Source: Chitinophaga rupis (GTDB lineage: Bacteria > Bacteroidota > Bacteroidia > Chitinophagales > Chitinophagaceae). From it: a stretch of 64,000 bases of DNA. Below, one piece after another: positions 15,961-25,112 of the stretch. The stretch spans positions 1 through 64,000 of the forward strand of contig NZ_FOBB01000006.1 of the NCBI RefSeq assembly GCF_900109685.1, written 5' to 3'. A model generated the notes under the pieces. The model did no database searches. It had not been told where the DNA came from and was given only the letters and a program-made list of their open reading frames with translations. The stretch's first letter is position 1. The number at the start of each line of letters is the position of its first letter. The translations under genes and the position numbers were made by a program.

Positions 15961-17859
15961 TTATTCGCCTTTCTTCTCTTCGCCGCCTTCGTTCTGCTTC
16001 AGCTTTTCTCTCAGTTCGGCCAGTGCACCCAGATCGCCCAGGGTAGCTTTTTCTACCTTGCTCTGAAGGTTCTTCACTGCCTTACGTGTTTTGTCAGCAT
16101 CTGCTCTCTTCTCTTTGTTAACGGCTTCTTTCTCTTCTGCTTTCTGAGCTTCCCAAACGCGGGTGTGAGATACCAGGATACGTTTTTCGCTGCGATCGAA
16201 TTCAATGATCTGGAATTCTTTCACATCTTCCACGTTGATGGGTTTCTCATCTTCCGTGCGCAGGTGACGGGCAGGAGCGTAAGCTTCCAGGCCGTATTGC
16301 AGCTGTACAGTTGCACCTTTCTCATCTTTCTTCACTACGGTACCTTCATGGTGAGAACCAATCGGGAAGATCGTTTCAAAAGTGTTCCAGGGATCTTCCT
16401 CGATCTGTTTGTGACCCAGGCTCAGCTTGCGGTTATCTTTATCAATACCCAGAATTACTACTTCGATTTCGTTACCTACTTTCGTGTATTCGCTCGGGTG
16501 ATTGAAACGTTTGATCCAGCTCAGGTCAGAGATGTGGATCATACCGCCGATACCGGTTTCCAGCTCTACGAACACGCCATAAGGAGTGATGTTCTTCACG
16601 ATACCTTTGTGACGGCTTTCCAGCGGGAATTTGGTTTCGATAGTAGCCCATGGATCTTCTGTGAGCTGTTTAATAGACAGGCTCATTTTGCGCTCGTCCT
16701 TGCTCAGCGTTACTACCACTGCTTCGTACTCTTCGCCTAATTTGAAGAATTCTTTAGCATTGATAGGCGTAGAAGCCCAGGAGATCTCAGATACGTGCAC
16801 CAGGCCTTCTACACCAGGCAGAATTTCCAGGAATGCTCCGTAATCTTCAATGTTCACTACTTTACCTTTCACTTTGGCACCTTCGGTGATGTGTGCGGGT
16901 AAAGTATCCCACGGATGCGGGGTCAGTTGTTTGTAACCTAAGCTGATACGTTTCTTCTCGTCGTCGAAGTCCAATACCACCACATTGATCTTCTGATCCA
17001 TCTGCAGTATTTCGCTTGGGTGAGAGATACGTCCCCAGCTGATGTCGGTGATGTACAACAAGCCGTCCAGACCACCCAGGTCGATGAACGCACCGAAGTC
17101 GGTGATATTTTTGATAGTACCTTCCAATACCTGGCCTTTTTCCAGTTTGGAGATAATATCCACTCTTTGCTGCTCGATATCGCTTTCGATAAGCGCTTTG
17201 TGGGAAACTACGGCGTTGCGGATGGCTTCGTTCACCTTCACCACTTTGAACTCCATTGTTTTGCCTACAAACTGGTCGTAATCGGTAACCGGTTTCACAT
17301 CGATCTGAGAACCGGGCAGGAATGTTTCCATACCGTACACGTCTACGATCAGGCCGCCTTTGGTTTTGCTGGTAACGGTACCAGTAACCACTTCGCCTGT
17401 TTTGTACACTTCCACAATACGTTCCCATGCACGTTGCTGGCGAGCCTGTTTACGGCTCAGGTGCAGGTTACCGCTGCGGTCTTCTTTTTCTACTACCAGT
17501 ACTTCGATCTCATCTCCTACTTTCAGGTTCTGCATGTCGCGGAACTCATTCAGGGAGATCAGACCATCGGATTTGAACCCGATATTGATCACTACGTCGG
17601 TTTTGGTTAAACCCACCACCAGGCCGTTGATCAATCCATTTTCTTCAATTACCTTGAAGGTGCTGTCGTACGTTTGATCGTACTTAGCTTTTTCTTCTTT
17701 GTTGTAAGAAGAAACGTTCCGTTTGTCCACGCTCCAATCGAAATCATCGTGAGCGGTGGCAACAGGTGCATTTGGTGTCGCTGTTTCTACTGCGGCAGTA
17801 GCTGCCTGCGGAGCCTGTTGTTCAGCGTTTTGTTCGTTAATAATGTTGTTTTCTTCCAA
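15961..17859 (-). CDS. rpsA: 30S ribosomal protein S1
   Basis: S1 binds mRNA on the small ribosomal subunit. The 632-residue protein contains six successive S1 RNA-binding repeats (about residues 75-590), recognisable from repeated blocks such as GTIKNITDFGAFIDLGGLDG and GIVKNITPYGVFVELETGIG. An acidic, glutamine- and alanine-rich N-terminus (about 1-50) and a lysine- and glutamate-rich C-terminus are typical of Bacteroidota S1. The ATG at 17859 follows a -7 box at 17924-17931. A CTGGG/CCCGG stem in the leader could serve autoregulation, which is known for S1 elsewhere. Transcribed alone, ending at the terminator at 15906-15933. Confidence 0.97.
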   Translation of the reverse strand: MEENNIINEQNAEQQAPQAATAAVETATPNAPVATAHDDFDWSVDKRNVSSYNKEEKAKYDQTYDSTFKVIEENGLINGLVVGLTKTDVVINIGFKSDGLISLNEFRDMQNLKVGDEIEVLVVEKEDRSGNLHLSRKQARQQRAWERIVEVYKTGEVVTGTVTSKTKGGLIVDVYGMETFLPGSQIDVKPVTDYDQFVGKTMEFKVVKVNEAIRNAVVSHKALIESDIEQQRVDIISKLEKGQVLEGTIKNITDFGAFIDLGGLDGLLYITDISWGRISHPSEILQMDQKINVVVLDFDDEKKRISLGYKQLTPHPWDTLPAHITEGAKVKGKVVNIEDYGAFLEILPGVEGLVHVSEISWASTPINAKEFFKLGEEYEAVVVTLSKDERKMSLSIKQLTEDPWATIETKFPLESRHKGIVKNITPYGVFVELETGIGGMIHISDLSWIKRFNHPSEYTKVGNEIEVVILGIDKDNRKLSLGHKQIEEDPWNTFETIFPIGSHHEGTVVKKDEKGATVQLQYGLEAYAPARHLRTEDEKPINVEDVKEFQIIEFDRSEKRILVSHTRVWEAQKAEEKEAVNKEKRADADKTRKAVKNLQSKVEKATLGDLGALAELREKLKQNEGGEEKKGE

Positions 17860-17923
17860 AACTTGTCCTTTTATTGTGTTTAAAATTTCCCGGGATTTCG
17901 CCCAGAACCCTTTATTGGGACGG

Positions 17924-17931
17924 CAAAGATA
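17924..17931 (-). promoter_or_regulatory. Promoter -7 box of rpsA
   Basis: TATCTTTG on the minus strand, a perfect TAnnTTTG, with T-rich sequence upstream. No TTTG at exactly -33. The leader would be about 60 bases. Confidence 0.65.
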
Positions 17932-18001
17932 CTAAAAAAAATGCAGGAAATGTAGAAAAAGGGGTATTTTTCATTTCTCCGTTAAGTAGTAATTTTCAGA
18001 T

Positions 18002-18901
18002 ATGAATGGCACTTCTTTTCAATCGGATATTCGCTACTGGCTCAAGCAAGAAAACGCGGTAAACCATCTGCTGGTCTGGAACATAGCGATCTTTGTGGTA
18101 CTGGGCCTCTTGCGCCTGGTAAGCTTAAGCTATTTCGGCGTTTCGGACCTGGTGTTCATGTTTTCCTATAACCAGATAGTGCTGCATTCGGAACTCGGCG
18201 TTTTTCTCCGGAAACCCTGGGGGTTGATCACTTACATGTTTGCGCACCTGAACGTTTTTCATATTTTCTTCAATATGCTGAACCTGTTCTGGTTTGGCAA
18301 CCTGTTCCGCTCTTTCCTGGGCAATAAACGCATACTCCCCCTGTACCTGCTGGGCGGTATTACCGGCGGCCTGGTATATATGCTCTGCTTTCACCTGCTG
18401 CTGCCGGCCGGCACAGATACTACCATGCTGGGCGCTTCTGCCTCTGTAATGGCCCTGCTGGTGGCCTGCGCTACCCTGATGCCCAATTACGAAATAGGCC
18501 TGCTGCTGATAGGCAGCGTGCGGCTGAAATGGCTGGCCCTGGCAGTGATAGTGCTGGACCTGATCTCCATTCCGCAGGGTAACCTGGGCGGTATACTGGC
18601 CCATGTGGGCGGTGCTGCTACGGGTTTCATTTACATTAAGCTGCTGCAGAACGGTACAGACCTGGGCCAACCCTTTATATGGTGCTTTGAGGCTATTGCC
18701 AACCTGCGGAGCGGTAACCGGTCCACCACCAAACGCTCCTTTAAACCCAAAAAATCTCCTCTGAAAGTGGTAAAAAAGAACATTGTGGAGAACAAACAGC
18801 TGCGCTTAGACCAGCTGCTGGACAAGATCAATGAACGAGGGATCGAGAGCCTAAGCGCTGAGGAAAAGGCCTGGCTGGATAAGCATAGTCAGGAGCAGTA
18901 A
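18002..18901 (+). CDS. Rhomboid-family intramembrane serine protease
   Basis: It cleaves membrane proteins within the bilayer. The 299-residue protein has about six membrane helices. The catalytic serine lies in LGASASVMALL (GxSx motif, near residue 155) and the partner histidine in AHVGGAATGF (near residue 200). The first loop has the HLNVFHIFFNM segment, the usual H-x-x-x-H-x-x-x-N pattern of the family. The soluble, lysine-rich C-terminal tail is of unknown role. Divergent from rpsA across 142 bases. The natural substrate is unknown. Confidence 0.93.
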   Translation: MNGTSFQSDIRYWLKQENAVNHLLVWNIAIFVVLGLLRLVSLSYFGVSDLVFMFSYNQIVLHSELGVFLRKPWGLITYMFAHLNVFHIFFNMLNLFWFGNLFRSFLGNKRILPLYLLGGITGGLVYMLCFHLLLPAGTDTTMLGASASVMALLVACATLMPNYEIGLLLIGSVRLKWLALAVIVLDLISIPQGNLGGILAHVGGAATGFIYIKLLQNGTDLGQPFIWCFEAIANLRSGNRSTTKRSFKPKKSPLKVVKKNIVENKQLRLDQLLDKINERGIESLSAEEKAWLDKHSQEQ

Positions 18902-18914
18902 TGCGCTGCGCGCA

Positions 18915-18942
18915 GTCCACAGACCATAGTCCATGGTCTATT
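18915..18942. repeat. Heptamer array, family A
   Basis: Units GTCCACA, GACCATA, GTCCATG, GTCTATT in 7-base phase, 14 bases after the rhomboid stop. Same words as 4734-4828 and 35666-35693. Confidence 0.7.
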
Positions 18943-18961
18943 GCCTACTCCGGGGCCGGAG

Positions 18962-19192
18962 AATTAATAATGAATAATTAAGAATTAATAATCATGGAGG
19001 CTGATGGTGCGGGGCCAGGCTGAGATATTGTATTGCTGCTGATGCCCGATGTATACCGTTATTACCCTATATTTTTGGTTCCCCATGCAATGAATTACCT
19101 TTGCCCCATCATTAAGGATGAATAGAAGTACCTCCTTTACGGGAAGTACTTGTGTGTGTGATTATTAATTATTCATTCTTAATTATTAATTA
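18962..19192. repeat. Inverted pair of AT-rich heptamer arrays, family D, around the ispH promoter
   Basis: 18962-18989 has units AATTAAT, AATGAAT, AATTAAG, AATTAAT. 19161-19192 has the reverse-complement words ATTATTA, ATTATTC, ATTCTTA, ATTATTA. The left arm lies upstream of the ispH promoter and the right arm in its leader, ending 9 bases before the ATG. A third copy sits on the ispH stop codon (20422-20442). Apart from these arrays, the 300-base gap 18902-19201 holds only the family A array and the promoter. Confidence 0.8.
19074..19103 (+). promoter_or_regulatory. Promoter of ispH
   Basis: TTTG (19074-19077), 18 bases, then TACCTTTG (19096-19103). A good Bacteroidota promoter with predicted start near 19110. 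Confidence 0.75.
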
Positions 19193-19201
19193 AGAAGCAA
19201 C

Positions 19202-20434
19202 ATGAAGACGTTTAATGTTCCCATCATTTACCGCAGCCCGCTGATCACCGCTATAAAGCAAAAGCGCAAGCAACAGGATCGGATGAAGAAGGACTTTACC
19301 CCTACCCTGCTGGATTTCGGGGCATTGAAGATATTGCTGGCGCGGCACTTTGGATTTTGCTACGGGGTGGAGAACGCCATTGAAATAGCTTTTAAAACCA
19401 TAGAGGAAAATCCCGGCAAACGCATTTTTTTGCTGAGTGAGATGATCCATAACCCCCATGTAAACAGCGACCTGCTGGAAAAAGGGGTACAGTTCATCAT
19501 GGATACCAGCGGTAAGCAGCTGGTACCCTGGGAAGCTTTGCAACCGGATGATATTGTGATCATCCCTGCTTTTGGTACTACCCTGGAAATAGAGGCCCAG
19601 CTTACAAGCCTGGGCATTTCCCCCGTACAATACAATACCACCTGTCCCTTTGTGGAGAGGGTTTGGAATAAAGCGGAGCAGATCGGTGAAAAGAACTATA
19701 CTGTAATTGTACATGGTAAGCCGGGACACGAAGAAACCCGGGCCACCTTTTCCCACAGCCTGCATAATACGCCTACTGTTGTGGTAAATGATATGGCTGA
19801 AGCCAGAATACTGGGCGAGTTCATGACCGGGCAACGGCCGGCATCAGATTTTGCCGGTTTGTTCAAGGGCCAGTATTCCCCCGGGTTTAACGTGGAAACA
19901 GACCTGCAACGGGTGGGCGTAGTGAACCAAACCACCATGCTGGCTACCGAAACCCAGGCCATTGCCGATTATATTAAGGGTATAATTATGCAACAATACC
20001 AGCTTACTGAAGCTACTGCCGGCGAACGATTTGCCGATACCCGTGATACCCTTTGTTATGCTACCAACGATAACCAGAGCGCGGTGAATGGCATGTTAGC
20101 CACCAACGCAGACCTGGCCATTGTGGTGGGTGGCTATAACAGCTCCAACACCTCACACCTGGTAGAGCTGTGCGAGGAAAAGATGCCTACCTACTTTATC
20201 TCCTCTGAAGAAAAGATCTTATCTGAAAAAGAGATCCTGCACTGGGATTTTCACCATAAGCAGGAGCTACACAGCCTGCACTTTTTACCGGAACAAACGC
20301 CGGCCACCATTATGCTTACCAGCGGCGCCTCCTGCCCGGATGCGCTGGTAGAAGGCGTGATCCGGAAACTGCTGACGTTTTATGGTTTGGAACATAAGGC
20401 GGATGAGCTGGCGGACCAGCTAATGAATAATTAA
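19202..20434 (+). CDS. ispH: 4-hydroxy-3-methylbut-2-enyl diphosphate reductase
   Basis: This is the last step of the MEP isoprenoid pathway, giving IPP and DMAPP; the enzyme uses a 4Fe-4S cluster. The three cluster cysteines are visible in HFGFCYGVENA (near residue 60), NTTCPFVERVW (near 145) and LTSGASCPDALVEGV (near 385). At 410 residues it belongs to the long form seen in Bacteroidota and cyanobacteria, with extra segments between cysteines. The ATG at 19202 is supported by the promoter. The last three codons (Met-Asn-Asn) and the stop are part of a family D heptamer array. Confidence 0.95.
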   Translation: MKTFNVPIIYRSPLITAIKQKRKQQDRMKKDFTPTLLDFGALKILLARHFGFCYGVENAIEIAFKTIEENPGKRIFLLSEMIHNPHVNSDLLEKGVQFIMDTSGKQLVPWEALQPDDIVIIPAFGTTLEIEAQLTSLGISPVQYNTTCPFVERVWNKAEQIGEKNYTVIVHGKPGHEETRATFSHSLHNTPTVVVNDMAEARILGEFMTGQRPASDFAGLFKGQYSPGFNVETDLQRVGVVNQTTMLATETQAIADYIKGIIMQQYQLTEATAGERFADTRDTLCYATNDNQSAVNGMLATNADLAIVVGGYNSSNTSHLVELCEEKMPTYFISSEEKILSEKEILHWDFHHKQELHSLHFLPEQTPATIMLTSGASCPDALVEGVIRKLLTFYGLEHKADELADQLMNN

Positions 20435-20442
20435 GAATTAAT
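20422..20442. repeat. Family D heptamer array overlapping the ispH stop
   Basis: AATGAAT, AATTAAG, AATTAAT run across the stop codon, so the array has become the C-terminal codons of ispH. The words match 18962-18989 exactly. Confidence 0.7.
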
Positions 20443-20464
20443 AGTGAAGGATACACATTAAATT

Positions 20465-20492
20465 AAAAAAGACACCCGAGGGTGCCTTTTTT
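20465..20492 (+). terminator. Terminator of ispH
   Basis: An A-run, stem GACACCC/GGGTGCC with a two-base loop, then TTTTTTC. With the flanking A and T runs it could work on both strands, but the nearest minus gene starts elsewhere, so it mainly serves ispH. Confidence 0.85.
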
Positions 20493-20676
20493 CTTTGGGG
20501 CTACTCAATGCTAGTAATGCAGAGAAAAAAAGAGTTTATATTATGCGATGTATTATCGTAGTATGATCGTGATCGTTAAACAAATGTACCAGTTCCATAT
20601 AGTGCGTGCAACGTGTAATTATTATCCGGCAGATAATAGTAAATAAGTGGCGTGAATTGGTGAAAATCTGGAAGCC

Positions 20677-21441
20677 CTAAAACTGCATAGCCCTCTTCAG
20701 GAACTCTGCTTTCCGGCGCCGGGATACCTCTACCTGCGTACCATCGGTCATAAGGGCAAAGCCCCCTTCTCCCTGTATATAGGACTGCATTTGCTGCAGG
20801 TTAATCAGGTGCGAGTTATGTACCCGGAAAAAGTCCACATCCGATAACAGCTCCTCAAACTCCTTTAAGGGGCGGGACACCAGCAGGTTTTTCTTATCTG
20901 TAAAAAAGATCTTGGTATAGTTACCGGTAGATTCACAACGTACAATGTTCTGTACCGGCATAAACACCAGGCCATTAATGGTAGGCAGGGCTATTTTACG
21001 GTGGGTCTGATGCAGGGTTTTCATGTTCTGCAGGAACACTTCCAATGGGGAGGAGGTGGGAGTGGCGCTGCGGTTGTTCTTTCTTTCCCTGCACTTCTGT
21101 ACCGCATCCTGCAGCTCCTGTACGCTAAAGGGTTTTAACAGGTAATCCAGGGCATTGAACTTAATAGCTTTTAAGGCATATTGCTCAAATGCGGTGGTGA
21201 AGATCACATCGAACCACAGCTTTTCAAACAGCTTTAACAGCTCAAATCCGTTTTGGTGGGGCATTTCCACATCCAGGAACACCAGGTCCGGCTGTAGCTC
21301 ATCTATCAGGCCCTTGGCTTCCCGCACGCTGTTTACGCCTCCCAGTACCGTTACCTCCGGGCATTTTTTCTGTAACATGGTTTGTAATGCATCTATACAG
21401 TGCTGCTCATCGTCCACAATGATCGCCTTGATTTCGCTCAT
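20677..21441 (-). CDS. LytTR-family response regulator
   Basis: This 254-residue regulator has a receiver domain (about 1-125). Acidic residues are in VDDEQHC, the phosphoacceptor aspartate in DLVFLDVEMP, and the conserved lysine in ALDYLLKPFS. A LytTR DNA-binding domain follows (about 150-250, with RVHNSHLINL, typical of the family). It lies 30 bases behind a TPR-containing LytS-type histidine kinase on the same strand, so the pair is very likely a cognate two-component system. Its targets are unknown. Confidence 0.94.
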   Translation of the reverse strand: MSEIKAIIVDDEQHCIDALQTMLQKKCPEVTVLGGVNSVREAKGLIDELQPDLVFLDVEMPHQNGFELLKLFEKLWFDVIFTTAFEQYALKAIKFNALDYLLKPFSVQELQDAVQKCRERKNNRSATPTSSPLEVFLQNMKTLHQTHRKIALPTINGLVFMPVQNIVRCESTGNYTKIFFTDKKNLLVSRPLKEFEELLSDVDFFRVHNSHLINLQQMQSYIQGEGGFALMTDGTQVEVSRRRKAEFLKRAMQF

Positions 21442-21471
21442 GCTTATAGGTTTGTAGGTTTTGAGTTTCTA

Positions 21472-23424
21472 CTAAAAAATATGCTCCACCGGCAGCGTTA
21501 TAGCTACTTGTGTACCGGCGGGTGTACCATCTTCTAATTCCAGGTCGGTGATAGTGACGTTTGTATCCCTGCTGTTATTGATCTTGCGGATCAGGTCTAT
21601 ACGGCCTTCTGTTACCTGCATGCCCATTGAGCGGTGGGTTTCCCCTTTTTTGGCCTTTATTTCCAGCGCTCTTTTGCGGCCGATCCCGTTGTCTGTAACC
21701 GTGCAAATGAGCGTACGGCCGCTGCGCATGGTAATGCTGATGTCCAGCATACCCTTTCCTGATTTATGCACTAACCCGTGCCAGATGGCATTTTCCACAT
21801 AGGGTTGTATGATCATGGGGGGCAACATTACATCATCGTCATTAATATCGTCTGCTATGTTAATGCGGTATTCAAATACACCGTTGCAGCGCAGGCGTTC
21901 CAGGTCAAGGTACAGGCGCAGGGACTCTACTTCCTTGTTCAGGGAAATGAAGGTGTGCTGTGTATTGTCCAGGATCATGCGCATTAGCTTGGAGAACTTG
22001 GTGAGGTAGTCTGAGGCTTCCTCCTGGCTGTTGCTCCATATAAACCGGTGAATGGAGCTTAAGGAGTTAAAGATAAAGTGCGGGTTCATTTGCGCGCGCA
22101 GGGAGCGCAGCTCCAGCTGCAAAGTGTGCTTATTGGCCTCCAGGTTACGGTGGCGGATATAGAAAAAGGCGCCTACGGCCAGCATCAGTAAAAAACCGGC
22201 GGTAGAGAACATGTACACAATGTTACGTTTGGTACGCAGCTCGCTAAGCTGTTTATCGTGCTCCAGGGCTTTGATCTGGATATCTTTACGGTCCACTTCA
22301 TAAATGGCCCGGGTTTGGGCCAATGCCATGGCGGCGTTTTCATCCAGGATGCTATCCTTATATAACAGCGACCTGTCTGTAAATTCCAGGGAGCGTTCAA
22401 AATCACCGCTGGCCTTGTAATCTGCGGCCAGGGCTTTATACACCTCCAGCAGCATGGATTTAAAGCGCCAGTGCAGGCTAAGGTCCAGGGACTGTTGTAT
22501 GTACCTGCGGGCTTCTTCATGCTTACCCTGCTCGCTTAACAGCTTGCCTATGTTCAGGTAGCTTTCTGTTATGTGGATCTTATCCTCCACCTTATCATTC
22601 ACGGCCAGGGCCTTTTGCAGGGCATCCATGGCATGGGCATAATCCTTTTTTTCCTGGTAGGCATTGCCCAGGGAGTTATAGCATATAGCCATGCCCGTAT
22701 TATTCTTCAGCTTCTGGTTCACTGCCAGGGAGCGTTTGTAGAATTCAATGGCCAGATCTATTTTGCCCAGGCCCTGGTAGGCATATCCAATGTTGCCCAG
22801 GTTAATGGCCACACCCAGATCATTGTTATTTTTTTCTTCCAGCTCCAGGGCTTTGGTAAAGTGGCCGATAGCGTCTGTATATTTTCCGGTGGAAAGCTCT
22901 ATGTTGCCAATGCTGTTAATGGCCACGCAAATACTGCGTACGTCATTGGCCCTTTCTGCGGCCTGCAGGGCCCTGAAGTGGTAATCAAATGCTTTCTGCA
23001 GCTGATCCATACGCCGGTTATCCACGCCTGCATTGTTAAGGGATATGCTGATAAGGCGATCGTCCTTTGTTTCTTCTGCGTACTTAATAGCTTTTTCGTG
23101 ATAGTCGTTAGCGAGGATGTATTCTGAGCGGTTCCTTTTGGCGGTGCCTACTTCATTATATACATTGGCCAAGCCCCGCGGGTAGCGGATGCGTTGTCCC
23201 AGGGTAATGGCTTCCTGAAAAAAAGCATTTTCTTCCTGCCGGCCGTCAAAGTAACGGGCCATTGCTTTGCCTCTTGCAATATACCAATTCACTTTGCCGG
23301 AGTCATTTGGCAAGGCTTTGGCGGAATCAAGCGTACGATTTACCAGCAATGAGTCTTGCCCCCGTAAACGCCCATTTGCCCATAAGGTCAGAATCAATAA
23401 AATACAGGCACCTTTGCTGAACAT
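21472..23424 (-). CDS. TPR-repeat sensor histidine kinase, LytS/His_kinase type
   Basis: This 650-residue protein has a signal-like N-terminus, about seven TPR repeats (about residues 60-370, with blocks such as AICYNSLGNAYQEKKDYAHA), a short coiled coil and one membrane helix (IVYMFSTAGFLLMLAVGAFF, near 400). The His_kinase domain follows, with the phosphoacceptor histidine in QMNPHFIFNSLSSIHRF. The ATPase region shows DNGIGRKRA. The periplasmic TPR domain is expected to bind a peptide or protein signal. Kinase first, regulator second, same strand. Confidence 0.94.
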   Translation of the reverse strand: MFSKGACILLILTLWANGRLRGQDSLLVNRTLDSAKALPNDSGKVNWYIARGKAMARYFDGRQEENAFFQEAITLGQRIRYPRGLANVYNEVGTAKRNRSEYILANDYHEKAIKYAEETKDDRLISISLNNAGVDNRRMDQLQKAFDYHFRALQAAERANDVRSICVAINSIGNIELSTGKYTDAIGHFTKALELEEKNNNDLGVAINLGNIGYAYQGLGKIDLAIEFYKRSLAVNQKLKNNTGMAICYNSLGNAYQEKKDYAHAMDALQKALAVNDKVEDKIHITESYLNIGKLLSEQGKHEEARRYIQQSLDLSLHWRFKSMLLEVYKALAADYKASGDFERSLEFTDRSLLYKDSILDENAAMALAQTRAIYEVDRKDIQIKALEHDKQLSELRTKRNIVYMFSTAGFLLMLAVGAFFYIRHRNLEANKHTLQLELRSLRAQMNPHFIFNSLSSIHRFIWSNSQEEASDYLTKFSKLMRMILDNTQHTFISLNKEVESLRLYLDLERLRCNGVFEYRINIADDINDDDVMLPPMIIQPYVENAIWHGLVHKSGKGMLDISITMRSGRTLICTVTDNGIGRKRALEIKAKKGETHRSMGMQVTEGRIDLIRKINNSRDTNVTITDLELEDGTPAGTQVAITLPVEHIF

Positions 23425-24084
23425 GGATCAGTAGGGATAGAACTTACACAATTTAAGTAATTAATCACTAATTAAGACTGAATAATTAATACTGTAGCGC
23501 ATTTGCACCTTTTGTCCCCAATTTTTAACTGTAACCGGCATTAAATGTTACCGGTTCACGGGGTTGATAAAAAAGCGAAAGGGCGAAAGAATTCGCCCCT
23601 TCTTCCTATTAACCGAATACACCTACTGAAAACATGAAATAAGACTGAAAAACAATCCTATTCCACATTAAGTTTGAATAATAATAACAGCCGTCCTGGC
23701 AACCTGTCCGGCCGTTAATTTTATATAGATAAAAATTTCTATTATCGGTTAATAGCAGAGGTCTTTTGGATACAGTTAGGCTAAAATCTTCCAAAACACA
23801 TTATAGTCATCATTATACTGCACCTATCCCGGCCCTGCTTAATATTTATCATACCAAACACGTGCACACAACATTTTATTGCGCGCCCAAAAAATCAAGC
23901 ATGGCTTTTACACATGGATAAGGTGGAAAATTATGTACGGCAGGAGATTCTAAAGGATGTGGTAAATTATTGGAGTGATCCGCAGGTCAACGGATTCAAA
24001 ACAAATTTATAAAACCTTTCTTTAAAATGGAAAAATATTTACACTGGCGGCATAAATATTTATGATTCAAGGGATATTATGAGG
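23425..24084. other. 660-base gap with a possible short transcript
   Basis: No gene of a known family is visible. Features seen are an AATTAAT-like 7-base periodic stretch near 23461-23498, a small AACCGG/CCGGTT hairpin at about 23529-23552, and a minus-strand terminator at 23568-23599. Just upstream of it lies a 61-codon minus frame with only a TTG start (23609-23794). A plus-strand frame of 32 codons occupies 23914-24012. Neither peptide resembles anything I know. Confidence 0.4.
23568..23599 (-). terminator. Minus-strand terminator-like hairpin
   Basis: GGGCGA (23581-23586) pairs with TCGCCC (23593-23598). On the minus strand it is followed within six bases by TTTTTT. It lies almost 500 bases behind cmk and 10 bases behind the 61-codon frame, so it may end an unannotated transcript. 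Confidence 0.5.
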
Positions 24085-24777
24085 TCAGGATGACTGCACC
24101 ATCATGGCATCCTCTACCCACTGCAGGGCTAACTGCAGCTGTTCTTCCATGCTTAATTGGCTGTTATCCAATATAATAGCATCTGCTGCTTTGCGCAGCG
24201 GACTTATTTCCCGGTTAGAATCTATATAATCCCGCAGCTCCAGATTTTCTTTTACTTCCTGGATGGTGATGCTCTTATTTTTTGCGTACAGCTCTTTAAA
24301 ACGGCGTTCTACCCGTATGGCGGTATCTGCTGTCATGAAGATCTTCAGCTCGGCTTTGGGGAATACCGTAGTGCCTATATCCCGGCCATCCATTACGATC
24401 CCCTTCTTCTCTCCCATCTGCTGCTGCTGTGCTACGGCAAACTCCCGCACTTCTTTCACGGCGGCTACCTCGCTCACTTTTTCAGCTACCAGCATATCCC
24501 GGATCAGGTGCTCTACATTTTCGCCATTGAGGTAAATGGAGGCCTGGCCTTCATTGGTTTCGTCGTATTCAAATTCCAGGTGAATGTTTTGCAGGGCTTC
24601 TTTTACAGCGGCAGGGTCTGACCAGCTTACCTGGTTCTGTATGAAGTAGAAGGTGATAGCCCGGTACATAGCTCCGCTGTCAATGTACACATAATCCAGC
24701 TGCCTGGCCAGCTGTTTGGCCAGTGTGCTTTTTCCACAGGAGGAGTAACCGTCTATCGTTATAATGATCTTCTTCAA
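24085..24777 (-). CDS. cmk: Cytidylate kinase
   Basis: It phosphorylates CMP and dCMP with ATP. From a TTG at 24777 the protein is 230 residues and begins MKKIIITIDGYSSCGKST, with the P-loop at residues 10-18 and the CMP-binding segment VMDGRDIGTTVFPKAELK in the middle. A frame six codons longer (TTG at 24795) would start inside the promoter -7 box, so the shorter start is preferred. Length matches the family. The upstream gap is filled by family C heptamer arrays that end at the promoter. Confidence 0.93.
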   Translation of the reverse strand: MKKIIITIDGYSSCGKSTLAKQLARQLDYVYIDSGAMYRAITFYFIQNQVSWSDPAAVKEALQNIHLEFEYDETNEGQASIYLNGENVEHLIRDMLVAEKVSEVAAVKEVREFAVAQQQQMGEKKGIVMDGRDIGTTVFPKAELKIFMTADTAIRVERRFKELYAKNKSITIQEVKENLELRDYIDSNREISPLRKAADAIILDNSQLSMEEQLQLALQWVEDAMMVQSS

Positions 24778-24792
24778 AACCGGGTGTTTGTA

Positions 24793-24800
24793 CAAAAGTA
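24793..24800 (-). promoter_or_regulatory. Promoter -7 box of cmk
   Basis: TACTTTTG on the minus strand fits TAnnTTTG, about 16 bases before the TTG start. The sequence immediately upstream is the heptamer array (TTTATGC, TTTCACC, TTTTCGC), as with yidC and the HAD gene. Confidence 0.55.
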
Positions 24801-24803
24801 AGA

Positions 24804-25112
24804 AAAAAGCGAAAAGGTGAAAGCATAAAGCAGAAAGCCTGATAAAGCGGAAAGGATAAAGCTGAAAGCAGAAAGCTTAATGCAGCGGATGGATTGTAAG
24901 ATGTGGAAAAGCGGAAAGGATAAAGCTGAAAGCTGAAAGCCTAATGCAGCGGATGATTGCAGAGCAGATGAAGGATAAAGGAAAAATGGAAGGGTGAATG
25001 CTGATTGCGATTGCAAGATGGTGGGGTGAAAGTGTAGTAAATATAAAAAGCTGAAAGCCAACGCAGCGATGTACACTGCTTTATGCTTTCAGCTTTTCGC
25101 TTTATGCTTTTA
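24804..25112. repeat. Large family C heptamer field filling the cmk-upstream gap
   Basis: AAAGCAT, AAAGCAG, AAAGCTG, AAAGCTT-type units run through 24804-24887 and again 24905-24951. Within this, about 48 bases (24844-24891 and 24907-24955) form a longer near-identical direct repeat ending in TAATGCAGCGGATG. At 25080-25112 the reverse complement (TTTATGC, TTTCAGC, TTTTCGC, TTTATGC) ends on the stop codon of the next gene. The whole 332-base gap is essentially repeats; translated frames across it are low-complexity artefacts. Confidence 0.85.

Noticed and set aside
17020..17610. Long plus-strand frame inside rpsA
   Set aside because: Antisense shadow of the S1 repeats; similar long shadows occur over pyrG, yidC and ispH.
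24774..25076. 100-codon minus frame upstream of cmk
   Set aside because: Low-complexity Phe/Leu/Ser peptide produced by translating the heptamer field; it overlaps the cmk start.
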